Positions 8,450 to 16,662 of a stretch of DNA of 60,178 bases are shown one piece after another. A program made the translations under genes and the position numbers. How positions within the stretch are numbered: position 1 is the first letter of the stretch; each line of letters begins with the position of its first letter. The notes under the pieces were generated by a model. That model was given only the letters and a program-made list of their open reading frames with translations. It was not told where the DNA came from and did not search any database. This DNA is from Arthrobacter sp. ZGTC412. GTDB lineage: Bacteria > Actinomycetota > Actinomycetes > Actinomycetales > Micrococcaceae. The stretch spans positions 1 to 60,178 of the forward strand of contig NZ_PJII01000026.1 in assembly GCF_002929215.1 (NCBI RefSeq), read 5' to 3'.

Positions 8450-9430
8450 ATGACCGCTTCCACTGAGACCCCGTTCAAGGAAAAGCCGCTCCTCGAGGTG
8501 CGCGACTTCCAGGTGGAGCTGATCACCGACGCCGGCATCATCCGTGCCGTTGACTCCGTCAGCTTCAGCATCCACCGGGGCGAGACGGTCACCATCATCG
8601 GCGAGTCGGGCTCCGGCAAGTCGACGACGGCGATGGGCATCCTCCGCCTGCTGCCCGAGGACCTGGCGGTACTGTCCGGCACGGTGATGATTGACGGCGT
8701 CGACATCAGCGCCGATCCCAAGGCCATCAACAAGGTGCGCGGCAAGACCCTGGCCCTGATCCCGCAGGACCCCATGACGGCGCTGAGCCCGGTCCACTCG
8801 ATCGGGAACCAGCTCTTCGAGGCCATCCGGATTGCCGGTGCCGCCTCCGCCAAGGACAAGGGCGCACTGCAGGCCCGGGCCATCCGGCTCCTGGAGCAGG
8901 TGCACATCCCCACCCCGGAGAAGCAGCTGAAGAAGTACCCGCACCAGCTTTCCGGCGGCATGCTGCAGCGTGTGCTGATCGCCATCGCGCTGGCCAGTGA
9001 GCCGCAGCTGCTGGTGGCGGACGAGCCGACGTCGGCCCTGGACGTCACCGTTCAGGGCGGCATCCTGGACCTGCTGCTGGAACTGCAGGAGCAGCGCGGC
9101 ATCGGCATCCTGATGATCACACACGATCTTGGTGTGGCCCGGCTGATCTCGGACCGCATCCACGTGATGAAGGACGGCTCGTTTGTGGAGTCCGGCGAGG
9201 TCCAGCAGATTGTGGACCATCCGGCCACCGAGTACACCCGGGACCTGCTGGCCGCCGTGCCGGTGCTGGGGCCGTGGGACGAAACTCCTGCTGCTGCCCC
9301 CGCTGCTGGCCGTCGTTCCGCCGGCACACACGCCGCCGGCACACACGCCGCCGGCTCCTCAGCCACTGGCGGCTCCTCCGCCACCACTACTGACCCAGCC
9401 CTGACCCAGACCGGAGCAAGCCATGAGTAA
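8450..9430 (+). CDS. ABC transporter ATP-binding protein, DppD type
   Basis: A 326-residue ATPase. The ATG at 8450 is preferred over the in-frame GTG at 8441 because AAGGG lies eight bases upstream. Walker A is GESGSGKST, the signature is LSGGMLQRV, and Walker B is LLVADEPTSALD. The C terminus carries a low-complexity tail rich in Ala, Gly, Ser and Thr (HAAGTHAAGSSATGGSSATT) in place of the usual oligopeptide-binding tail, partly an 18-base tandem repeat (CCGGCACACACGCCG, near 9320-9355). The stop overlaps the start of the next ATPase by 8 bases. Confidence 0.92.
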   Translation: MTASTETPFKEKPLLEVRDFQVELITDAGIIRAVDSVSFSIHRGETVTIIGESGSGKSTTAMGILRLLPEDLAVLSGTVMIDGVDISADPKAINKVRGKTLALIPQDPMTALSPVHSIGNQLFEAIRIAGAASAKDKGALQARAIRLLEQVHIPTPEKQLKKYPHQLSGGMLQRVLIAIALASEPQLLVADEPTSALDVTVQGGILDLLLELQEQRGIGILMITHDLGVARLISDRIHVMKDGSFVESGEVQQIVDHPATEYTRDLLAAVPVLGPWDETPAAAPAAGRRSAGTHAAGTHAAGSSATGGSSATTTDPALTQTGASHE

Positions 9431-10253
9431 GCCGTTCCTCGCCGTCGAAAACCTCGTGGTGGACTACCACGTGCCGGGCGGGACCTTCCGGGCCGTTGAC
9501 GACGTGTCCTTCTCAGTGGACAAAGGCAAGACGATCGCCGTCGTGGGTGAATCCGGCTGCGGAAAATCCACCATCGCCAAGGCGCTAATGCGGCTGGTGA
9601 CCCCCACCAGCGGGCGCATCGACCTGGACGGCACGGACATTGCTTCCATGAGTGAGGCCAAGCTGCGGCCCATGCGCTCCAAGTTCCAGATGGTGTTCCA
9701 GGACCCGTACGGCTCGCTGGACCCGCACATGACGGCGCAGGAGATTGTGGCCGAGCCGCTGAAACTGCAAGGCGTCCGGTCCAAGGCGGAACGGCACAAG
9801 GCGGCCGCCAAGCTGATCGACCAGGTGGGCCTGCCCGTCCGGTCGCTGGACAAGCACCCCGGTGAGTTCTCCGGCGGCCAGCGCCAGCGCATCGGGATCG
9901 CCCGGGCGCTCGCGTCCAAGCCCGAACTGCTGGTCTGCGACGAGGCCACCAGCGCCCTGGACGTGTCCGTGCAGGCACAGGTGCTGCGGCTGCTGAAATC
10001 CATCCAGGACGAAACCGGCATCACCTACGTGTTCATCTCGCACAACCTTGGCGTGGTGCAGGAGATCAGCGATAGCGTCATGGTGATGCAGAAGGGCAAG
10101 CTGGTGGAACACGGCACCACCGCGTCCGTCCTGACCGCCCCCAAGGAGGACTACACCCGCAAACTCCGCCGCGCGGCGCTGGACCCCTCCACCATGACGG
10201 GCCTCAAGCCGCGGCACCTGGTCCGCTCCCTGGCGCTCGCCAACCAGGCCTGA
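9423..10253 (+). CDS. ABC transporter ATP-binding protein, DppF type
   Basis: A 276-residue ATPase with Walker A GESGCGKST, Q-loop QMVFQDPYGSLDP, signature FSGGQRQRIGIARAL and Walker B LLVCDEATSALDVSVQ. It pairs with the preceding DppD-type ATPase to form the heterodimeric motor of a five-component importer. It overlaps the upstream gene by 8 bases. A 43-base gap separates it from the aldo/keto reductase gene, so the metabolic genes are probably in the same transcript. Confidence 0.92.
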   Translation: MSKPFLAVENLVVDYHVPGGTFRAVDDVSFSVDKGKTIAVVGESGCGKSTIAKALMRLVTPTSGRIDLDGTDIASMSEAKLRPMRSKFQMVFQDPYGSLDPHMTAQEIVAEPLKLQGVRSKAERHKAAAKLIDQVGLPVRSLDKHPGEFSGGQRQRIGIARALASKPELLVCDEATSALDVSVQAQVLRLLKSIQDETGITYVFISHNLGVVQEISDSVMVMQKGKLVEHGTTASVLTAPKEDYTRKLRRAALDPSTMTGLKPRHLVRSLALANQA

Positions 10254-10296
10254 GCCCCTTCTTTTTGACGACGACGCAACGACGAGGAATTTACGC

Positions 10297-11286
10297 ATGA
10301 GCAAGCAGCCTGAAGGCACCACGGTGGACGGCCTGAAACTTCCCATCTCCCGGCTGGTCCTGGGGACCATGACGTTCGGCGACACCGTCGACGAGGCCAC
10401 CGCGGGGCGGATGGTGGAGGAAGCGCTCGACGCCGGCATCACCACGATCGACACCGCCAACGCCTACGTGGGGGGTGTTACCGAGGAGATGCTCGCGCGG
10501 CTTCTGAAGGGAAAGCGCGATGGCGTCATCCTGGCTTCCAAGGCCGGCATGCCGCATGCCGACGCCGGCTCCAATACGCCGCTGTCCCCGGCCGGACTGC
10601 GTGCCAGCGTCGAGGGAAGCCTGCGCCGGCTGGGCACGGACAGCATCGACCTGTTCTACCTGCACCAGCCGGACCGGGCCACGCCACTGGCTTCCACGCT
10701 TTCTACGGTTGCCGAGTTGGTCGCCGAGGGGAAGATCGGCGCGCTGGGCGTGTCCAACTTCGCCGCCTGGCAGATCGCCGACGTGGTCCACACGGCGCGT
10801 GAAGTGGGGGCGCCGCAGCCCGTCGTCGCGCAGCAGCTGTACAACCTGGTTGCCCGCCGGCTGGAGGAGGAGTACCTCGAGTTCGCCGCCACGCACAACG
10901 TCCACACCATGGTCTACAACCCCCTCGGCGGCGGGCTGCTCACCGGCAAGCACAGCTTCGAAGCGAAGCCCACCGAGGGCCGCTACGGCGATTCCAAGCT
11001 CGCCGCCATGTACACGCAGCGGTACTGGGACAAGCAGCTGTTCGACGCGATCGAGGATCTCTCCCGGATCGCAGACGGTGCCGGGGTTTCCTTGGCCGAG
11101 CTGTCGCTCCGCTGGCTTGCCTACCGCGACGGTGTGGGCTCCATGCTGCTGGGCGGGTCGAAGGTGGAGCAGCTCCGCGCCAACATCGCCGCCGTGGCGA
11201 ACGGGCCGCTGCCGGCCGACGTGGTGGAAGCCTGCGACGCCGTCGGCACCTCGCTGCGCGGCCCGATGCCCGCCTACAACCGCTGA
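10297..11286 (+). CDS. aldo/keto reductase
   Basis: A 329-residue NADPH-type (beta/alpha)8 oxidoreductase. The catalytic tetrad is visible: Asp52 and Tyr57 (TIDTANAYVGG), Lys82 (LASKAG) and His123 (FYLHQPD). The strand motif GALGVSNFAAWQI and the cofactor-binding SMLLGGSKVEQLRANI near the C terminus are also present. GACGAGGAATTTACGC upstream supplies the ribosome site. In this operon it may reduce or oxidise an aldehyde or sugar released by the neighbouring aldolase or propeller enzyme (inference). Confidence 0.88.
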   Translation: MSKQPEGTTVDGLKLPISRLVLGTMTFGDTVDEATAGRMVEEALDAGITTIDTANAYVGGVTEEMLARLLKGKRDGVILASKAGMPHADAGSNTPLSPAGLRASVEGSLRRLGTDSIDLFYLHQPDRATPLASTLSTVAELVAEGKIGALGVSNFAAWQIADVVHTAREVGAPQPVVAQQLYNLVARRLEEEYLEFAATHNVHTMVYNPLGGGLLTGKHSFEAKPTEGRYGDSKLAAMYTQRYWDKQLFDAIEDLSRIADGAGVSLAELSLRWLAYRDGVGSMLLGGSKVEQLRANIAAVANGPLPADVVEACDAVGTSLRGPMPAYNR

Positions 11287-11348
11287 CTTTCCTGACACCC
11301 GGCCGACGCCGTCCATCCGAACTCCAGAACCGAAGGTAGAAGATCTCC

Positions 11349-12143
11349 ATGACATCCGAACTGGCCACCGAATTCGCCCGCAAGATCCGCGCCCGTGAGC
11401 AGGCGGTGGGCTATTGGGCAGTGCTGGACGCGCCCGTGGCCACCGAACGCATCGGCCGCCTCGGCTACGACTACGTTGCCCTCGACGCGCAGCACGGGCT
11501 GCTCGGCTACTCCGGCGTGCTCAACGGGCTGATGGCCATCGACGCCGGGCACACCGCCGTCGGGATGGTCCGGGTGGAGGCCAACGACTTCACCGCGATC
11601 GGCAAGGCGCTCGATGCTGGAGCCGTGGGCGTCATCGTCCCTCTTATTAACAACGCCCCAGACGCAGCCGCCGCAGTAGCTGCAGCAAAGTACCCGCCGA
11701 TGGGCGGCCGCTCCTACGGGCCGATGCGCTCGGCGCTGCGCATCGGGCCGAAGCCCGCTGACGCTAACGGCACCACGCTGGTTTTTGCCATGATCGAGAC
11801 GCCCGAGGGGCTGGCCAACGTCAAGGAAATCTGCGCCACCCCGGGCCTGGACGGTATCTACGTGGGACCATCGGACCTGGCCATTGCCGTGGGCGGGGCA
11901 TTCCCCGGGGATCCGCAGGTTGATGCCGAGTTCAACGCCGCGCTGGAGACCATCGCCGAGGCTGCCGCCTCCGCCGGGATCGCCGCAGGTATCCACACGC
12001 CGGCCGGCACGGTCGCGGCGCAGCGGCTGGCCCAGGGATACACCTTCACCACCATCGCCTCGGACCTCACGCACCTGGAACAGATCGCGAAGTCCCACCT
12101 CGACGCCGCGCGCACCGACGCCGCGACCAGCAAGGAGAGCTAA
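11349..12143 (+). CDS. HpcH/HpaI-family class II aldolase
   Basis: A 264-residue enzyme of the HpcH/HpaI aldolase/citrate lyase family. DYVALDAQHGLLGYS contains the general base His49, ARG-binding VRVEAND follows, the metal-binding glutamate lies in VFAMIETPEGLANV and the metal Asp in GIYVGPSDLAIAVGG. The family makes reversible cuts of 2-keto-4-hydroxy acids, or 2-keto-3-deoxy sugar acids, into pyruvate (or a related keto acid) and an aldehyde. It sits between the reductase and the sialidase-like gene, four bases before the latter, so the substrate is probably a keto-deoxy acid made by the pathway. Confidence 0.87.
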   Translation: MTSELATEFARKIRAREQAVGYWAVLDAPVATERIGRLGYDYVALDAQHGLLGYSGVLNGLMAIDAGHTAVGMVRVEANDFTAIGKALDAGAVGVIVPLINNAPDAAAAVAAAKYPPMGGRSYGPMRSALRIGPKPADANGTTLVFAMIETPEGLANVKEICATPGLDGIYVGPSDLAIAVGGAFPGDPQVDAEFNAALETIAEAAASAGIAAGIHTPAGTVAAQRLAQGYTFTTIASDLTHLEQIAKSHLDAARTDAATSKES

Positions 12144-12147
12144 TTTC

Positions 12148-13413
12148 ATGCCGAACACCACCACCAACGAGTACAGCACCATCACCCCGGACGGGGCCGT
12201 GAAGCGGGCCGACGGCGCCGACTTCGCCTACCTGCCGGCACCCACCGTGCAGAGCCACGCCGCCAACCTGCTCACCCTGCCCGACGGCCGGCTGGGTTGT
12301 GTCTGGTTTGGCGGCACCCAGGAAGGCGTGCCGGACATCTCCATCTGGTTCTCCACCCTGGAGCCCGGCAGTACCCAGTGGTCCGCACCCGAGCAGCTCT
12401 CCGACGATTCCGCCCGCTCGGAGCAGAACCCCATCCTGTTCACCGCGCCGGACCAGACGCTCTGGCTGCTGTACACCGCGCAGAAGGCGGGCAACCAGGA
12501 CACCGCCGAGGTCCGCCGTCGTATTTCCACGGACAGCGGCCGCACCTGGGGCGACGTGGAAACGCTGTTCGCCGCCAATGAAACCGGCGGCGTGTTTGTC
12601 CGCCAGCTGCCGGTGGTGCTGCCGTCCGGCCGCCTGATTGTGCCGATTTTCCGCTGCATCACCACGCCGGGGGGGAAGTGGGTGGGCAACAGCGACGACA
12701 GCGCCGTGATGATTTCCGACGACGCCGGCGCCACCTGGAGCGAGCACGTCCTGCCGGGCAGCCTGGGCTGCGTCCACATGAACATCCAGCCTGTGGCCGA
12801 CGGCTCGCTGCTGGCCCTGTTCCGCAGCCGCTGGGCGGACTCGATCTACGAATCCCGCTCCACCGACGACGGCTCCACCTGGAGCGAGCCGGTTCCCACC
12901 GAGCTGCCCAACAACAACTCGTCCATCCAGTTCACTGCGCTCGCCGACGGCCGCCTGGCCCTGGTGTACAACCACAGCCAGGCGGAGGAGAACACCGAGC
13001 GCCGGCTGTCCCTCTACGACGAAATTGACGACGACGGCCTGGCCGAGGAGCAGGGCCAGCTGGCTGAGCCGGTGCCCGGCGCTGCCGTTGCTGACGACGG
13101 CGAGCGTCGCGCCTTCTGGGGGACGCCGCGGTCTCCGATGACGCTGGCGATCTCCGAGGATTCCGGCCGTTCCTGGCCCATCCGCCGCAACCTGGACGTG
13201 GGGGACGGCTACTGCCTGTCCAACAACTCCCGCGACGGGCTCAACCGCGAGTACTCCTACCCGTCCATCCACCAGGGCCCGGACGGCTCGCTGAACATCG
13301 CGTACACGTACTTCCGGCAGGCCATCAAGTTCGTCCGGGTGGACCCGCAGTGGGCGTACGAGGGCACCCAGACGCCGGGCGGCCTGGAAGACGGCTCAAT
13401 CAATGCCGGCTGA
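12148..13413 (+). CDS. cytoplasmic sialidase-superfamily (BNR/Asp-box propeller) enzyme
   Basis: A 421-residue protein. The ATG at 12148 follows AAGGAG (12132-12137) and the stop of the aldolase by four bases; longer in-frame starts would run through the aldolase gene and are rejected. Four Asp-box motifs mark the propeller blades: STDSGRTW, SDDAGATW, STDDGSTW and SEDSGRSW. A conserved LFRSRWADSIYES follows blade three, and SYPSIHQGPDGSLNIAYTY resembles the end of BNR_2 sialidase-like proteins. There is no signal peptide, so it acts inside the cell on an imported compound. Related propellers include sialidases and rhamnosyl-glucuronate lyases, so the reaction is uncertain. Confidence 0.82.
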   Translation: MPNTTTNEYSTITPDGAVKRADGADFAYLPAPTVQSHAANLLTLPDGRLGCVWFGGTQEGVPDISIWFSTLEPGSTQWSAPEQLSDDSARSEQNPILFTAPDQTLWLLYTAQKAGNQDTAEVRRRISTDSGRTWGDVETLFAANETGGVFVRQLPVVLPSGRLIVPIFRCITTPGGKWVGNSDDSAVMISDDAGATWSEHVLPGSLGCVHMNIQPVADGSLLALFRSRWADSIYESRSTDDGSTWSEPVPTELPNNNSSIQFTALADGRLALVYNHSQAEENTERRLSLYDEIDDDGLAEEQGQLAEPVPGAAVADDGERRAFWGTPRSPMTLAISEDSGRSWPIRRNLDVGDGYCLSNNSRDGLNREYSYPSIHQGPDGSLNIAYTYFRQAIKFVRVDPQWAYEGTQTPGGLEDGSINAG

Positions 13414-14098
13414 ATCAATGCTGGCTGAGCTGCATGCGGTTGTCACCGGATGCAGCTCGGGGATCGGCCTGGCCATCACCCGCCGCCTGCTGGTGGAAGG
13501 GTGGGCCGTGACCGGGTTGAGCCGGACCCCGACATCGCTGGACGGGAAGTTCGAGTGGCTACAGGCTGACCTGTCCGAGCCCGAGACCCTGGCTTCTGCC
13601 GTTGCGGGGCTGCGACCGGCTGACGCTCTGGTGCACGCAGCGGGTTTCCAGCGGACGGCGCCGCTGGGGGAACTGGATCCTGCGGCTTTGGCCGGGATGT
13701 TCACGGTTCACGTGGCTGCGGCTAGCGTTTTGGCCAACGCCTTGGTGCCGACAATGCCCGACGGCGGCCGGATAGTTCTGCTGGGCAGCCGCACCTCCAC
13801 GGGGTCACCGGGCAAGAGCCAGTACGCGGCGACAAAGGCTGCGCTGATAGGACTGGGCCGGACCTGGGCGCAAGAGCTCGCGCCGCGGGGGATCACGGTC
13901 AACGTGCTCTCCCCAGGGCCGACTGACACGCCCATGCTGAACGACCCCGGCCGTGCAGCCACCCCGGTGCGAATGCCGGCACTTGGTGCTTTGGTGGACC
14001 CGGACGACGTTGCCGCCCTGGCCGCATTCCTCCTGGGCCCGCACGGCAAGTCGATCACCGGCCAGAACTACGTGATCTGCGGCGGCGCCTCCTTCTAA
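13403..14098 (+). CDS. short-chain dehydrogenase/reductase (SDR)
   Basis: A 231-residue classical SDR. TGCSSGIG (15-22) binds the cofactor, and Ser129, Tyr141 and Lys145 (GSRTSTGSPGKSQYAATKAA) form the catalytic set. The C-terminal VLSPGPTDTPML is also typical. The start at 13403 overlaps the propeller gene by 11 bases; an in-frame ATG at 13418 is an alternative that would remove the overlap. It closes the rightward operon and is followed by a 32-bp tandem repeat. It probably oxidises or reduces a sugar-derived hydroxy acid in this pathway (inference). Confidence 0.86.
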   Translation: MPAESMLAELHAVVTGCSSGIGLAITRRLLVEGWAVTGLSRTPTSLDGKFEWLQADLSEPETLASAVAGLRPADALVHAAGFQRTAPLGELDPAALAGMFTVHVAAASVLANALVPTMPDGGRIVLLGSRTSTGSPGKSQYAATKAALIGLGRTWAQELAPRGITVNVLSPGPTDTPMLNDPGRAATPVRMPALGALVDPDDVAALAAFLLGPHGKSITGQNYVICGGASF

Positions 14099-14104
14099 GA
14101 CGCT

Positions 14105-14232
14105 CTATCAGTTGATGCGCCCTTTCCCGGAACCAGCTATCAGTTGATGCGCCTTTTCCCTTGACGCTCTCTCAGTTCCTGCACCTTTTCGCCGGGTCCT
14201 CTCTCACGTCTGAGCCGGAACGGTGACGCGGC
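14105..14232. repeat. 32-bp tandem repeat, four degenerate units
   Basis: Units begin at 14105, 14137, 14169 and 14201, exactly 32 bases apart. Units one and two start CTATCAGTTGATGCGCC, unit three CTCTCAGTTCCTGCACC, and unit four keeps only CTCTCAC. Each of the first three continues with a CTTTTCSC-like tract. A related partial copy, CTGATGCGCC followed by GTCTTTTCGG, lies at about 15236-15258 after the lipid kinase gene. The units are contiguous with no spacers, so this is not CRISPR. Confidence 0.75.
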
Positions 14233-14262
14233 GTGCAGGAATTCACAGGTCAACGACCTAAC

Positions 14263-15231
14263 ATGTCCCACATGAAGGTTGCCCGAGAGGCGCGCTCTGC
14301 TGCCGTGGTGATTAACGCCGGATCACGCCGGGGAGCGGCCGCACACGAACTGGTGTTGGACAAGATGCAAAAGGCAGGCGTGCCGATCTCTTCCATGCAC
14401 CACGTGCTGTCGGGGGCAGAGCTGGCCGCGACGCTCGATCGCGTGGTGGCTGAGGGGCACGACCTGGTGGTTGTCGGTGGCGGTGACGGGACGGTGTCCT
14501 ACGCCGCCGGTCGGGTCGCCGGCACCGACGTCGTGCTCGGCGTTCTTCCGCTGGGCACCGCCAACGACCTCGCCCGCACCCTCGAGATACCGAATAATCT
14601 TGCGGAGGCGTGCGCTGCCATCGCAGACGGGAAGGTGGTGGACATCGACCTCGGACGGGCTAACGGTCAACCATTCCTTAATGTCGCGTCCGTTGGCCTG
14701 TCGGTGGGTGTTACCGAGGCACTCAGCCCCCGCCTGAAGCGGTACATCGGGCCGTTGGCGTACGGCATTGCCACGCTGCGGGCGTATGCCCGGCACAAGC
14801 CGTTCCGAGCCCGTCTCGAGTTCCCGGAGGGGGACCACGAGCCGATCGAGCTCGAGAACCTGCTTCAGGTGGCCGTCGGCAATGGCCGGCACTATGGCGG
14901 CGGCAATATGGTCTCCCCGACGGCAGGGATCGACGATCACACTCTGGACATCTACGCCATACCGGCGGGACCGCTCTGGGACCACGTGAGTATTGCCCGG
15001 CTGCTCAGGGACGGAAGTTTCGTCAAGCACGAGCGGGTGTACCACCTGACCAGCCGACATGTCAGGCTGGTCACCGAGCCGCCGCTGTCGGTGAACCTCG
15101 ACGGCGAGATCGCGGCGGTCACGCCGACCGACTTCACCATCCAGCGCAACGCCGTTCACGTCGTGGTGCCTCAGAGCAGCAACAGCGCGCTGTTTGACGG
15201 ACCGGGCGGTGCGGGCGGGCCGTCCATTTGA
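14263..15231 (+). CDS. diacylglycerol kinase-family lipid kinase
   Basis: A 322-residue protein of the DAGK catalytic family (YegS/DgkB-like). VVVGGGDGTVSYAAG (70-83) is the nucleotide-binding core and VLPLGTANDLARTL (94-107) is the second signature. The C-terminal beta domain contains LQVAVGNGRHYGGG and ends with the LSVNLDGEIAAVTP strand common to the family. It phosphorylates a lipid such as diacylglycerol at the membrane face. The ATG at 14263 has only a weak ribosome site; ATGs at 14233 (GTG) and 14272 are alternatives. It is flanked on both sides by related short repeats, with no obvious operon partner. Confidence 0.87.
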   Translation: MSHMKVAREARSAAVVINAGSRRGAAAHELVLDKMQKAGVPISSMHHVLSGAELAATLDRVVAEGHDLVVVGGGDGTVSYAAGRVAGTDVVLGVLPLGTANDLARTLEIPNNLAEACAAIADGKVVDIDLGRANGQPFLNVASVGLSVGVTEALSPRLKRYIGPLAYGIATLRAYARHKPFRARLEFPEGDHEPIELENLLQVAVGNGRHYGGGNMVSPTAGIDDHTLDIYAIPAGPLWDHVSIARLLRDGSFVKHERVYHLTSRHVRLVTEPPLSVNLDGEIAAVTPTDFTIQRNAVHVVVPQSSNSALFDGPGGAGGPSI

Positions 15232-15347
15232 GTACTGATGCGCCTGCGTCTTTTCGGTGGGACTGAACGACTTATCGGCAGGATCAGCCGTCGGACGTCC
15301 TTGGAAAAGCACTATCCAGCATCTGGAGTTTGGCGCAAAATGGCGGG

Positions 15348-16586
15348 ATGAAAAGGAACCTGGTAGCTGGTCTTTCTGCACTGCTTATGACGCTTGCTGG
15401 AATTACCCCGGCCGCCCCCGGCGTCGCATCAGGTTCGGAAGACATGACGAGCCAGATCATCGTGAAGTTTCGCGATGACCGGGCGGCGGCTCGTGTACTG
15501 CAGCAGCATGGCCTCAGTGACGGCCCAGGCATCGGCAGCACCGGCGCGCACCTTCTCAATGTGCCTGCTGGTAAGGAGCATCAGGACATCGAGGCCCTGA
15601 ACCGGAGTCCCATTGTTGAATACGCCGAACCGGACCTTGTAGCTACCGCAACTACTGCTGACCAGTACTTTCCCCGCCAGTACTCCCTGCAGAACGATGG
15701 CCAGTCCTTCACCAACACCGCCGGCACGATCACTGTGGCCCCGGGCAAAGCAGACGCCGATGTTGACGCCGTCGAAGCGTGGAGCGTCACCACCGGCAAC
15801 GGCATCAAGGTTGCTGTCCTCGATTCAGGGGTCGCAACTGACAACCCTGACATCAGCCCGAAGGTTGTTGCCCGCGCCAACTTCAGCACTGCACGAACCA
15901 ACGAGGACCACTACGGCCACGGCACCCACGTCGCCGGCACTGTTGCCGCGTCCATGAACAATACGATCGGTATCGCCGGCGTGTGCCCGGGATGCACCAT
16001 CCTGGCTGGCAAAGTCCTCAACGACAGCGGCGTTGGATCGTCGTCGAGTGTTGCAAACGGGATCAACTGGGCCGTCAGCAATGGTGCCAGGGTCATCAAC
16101 ATGAGCATCGGTGTGCCCGCATCACGCACACTCGAAACTGCTGTCAACAACGCTTGGAAGAATGGCGCTGTGCTGGTGGCGGCCGCAGGCAACGGAAACA
16201 ATCAGACCAAGATTTATCCGGCCGCGTATCCCAACGTTATTGCCGCCGCTGCAACCGACAACAGAGACGCCAAGGCCCCCTTCTCAACTTACGGAGCCAG
16301 CTGGGTGGACATCGCAGCGCCTGGTGTAAATGTCTTCTCGACCTTCCCGAACCACCCCTTCGTCCTGGGCACGCAGAATAACCGCTCCCAGGGTTACGAC
16401 GTCGGCAACGGTACGTCGATATCTTCGCCAATCGTTGCGGCTACTGCCGCACTCGTCTGGAGCTCCACCCCAGGCGCCACGGCCACGGCAGTCCGCGCAA
16501 AAGTGGAATCAACTGCAGACAAGATTGCCGGCACCGGCACCTTCTGGGCGAAGGGCCGCGTCAACGCAGACCGCGCCGTCCGGTAG
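15348..16586 (+). CDS. secreted subtilisin-family serine protease (S8)
   Basis: A 412-residue preproenzyme. The signal peptide spans about residues 1-28 (MKRNLVAGLSALLMTLAG). An inhibitor-like propeptide follows (SQIIVKFRDD to IVEYAEPDLVA, about 35-100). The catalytic triad is Asp159 (VAVLDSG), His191 (GHGTHVAG) and Ser357 (GTSISSP), with oxyanion Asn282 (AAAGNGN). CPGC (213-216) in the surface loop may form a disulfide. The protein is short, ending soon after the last catalytic helix with no cell-wall domain, so it is probably released. The start is the ATG just after GGCGGG; an in-frame TTG 18 bases upstream is less likely. Confidence 0.92.
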   Translation: MKRNLVAGLSALLMTLAGITPAAPGVASGSEDMTSQIIVKFRDDRAAARVLQQHGLSDGPGIGSTGAHLLNVPAGKEHQDIEALNRSPIVEYAEPDLVATATTADQYFPRQYSLQNDGQSFTNTAGTITVAPGKADADVDAVEAWSVTTGNGIKVAVLDSGVATDNPDISPKVVARANFSTARTNEDHYGHGTHVAGTVAASMNNTIGIAGVCPGCTILAGKVLNDSGVGSSSSVANGINWAVSNGARVINMSIGVPASRTLETAVNNAWKNGAVLVAAAGNGNNQTKIYPAAYPNVIAAAATDNRDAKAPFSTYGASWVDIAAPGVNVFSTFPNHPFVLGTQNNRSQGYDVGNGTSISSPIVAATAALVWSSTPGATATAVRAKVESTADKIAGTGTFWAKGRVNADRAVR

Positions 16587-16662
16587 CCACTGCCCTTCAA
16601 CCTTTTCGGCCGACACGCGGCCCAACGCCCGGACTCGCGCCCATAGGCGGAAAGAATCAAGC

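Noticed and set aside
9300-9420. The Ala/Thr/Ser-rich tail of the DppD-type ATPase as a separate gene or frameshift
   Set aside because: The frame stays open to a stop that overlaps the next gene correctly, and the short tandem repeat explains the odd composition.
11884-12147. An 88-codon N-terminal extension of the propeller enzyme
   Set aside because: It would overlap the aldolase gene in another frame and has no ribosome site. ATG 12148 has AAGGAG and follows the aldolase stop.
14105-14232. Possible CRISPR array
   Set aside because: The 32-base units touch each other with no unique spacers, and there is no cas gene in the window.
16330-16662. A long N-terminal extension of the gamma-glutamyltransferase
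   Set aside because: It reads through the end of the subtilase gene in another frame. The family N terminus starts at GTG 16663.
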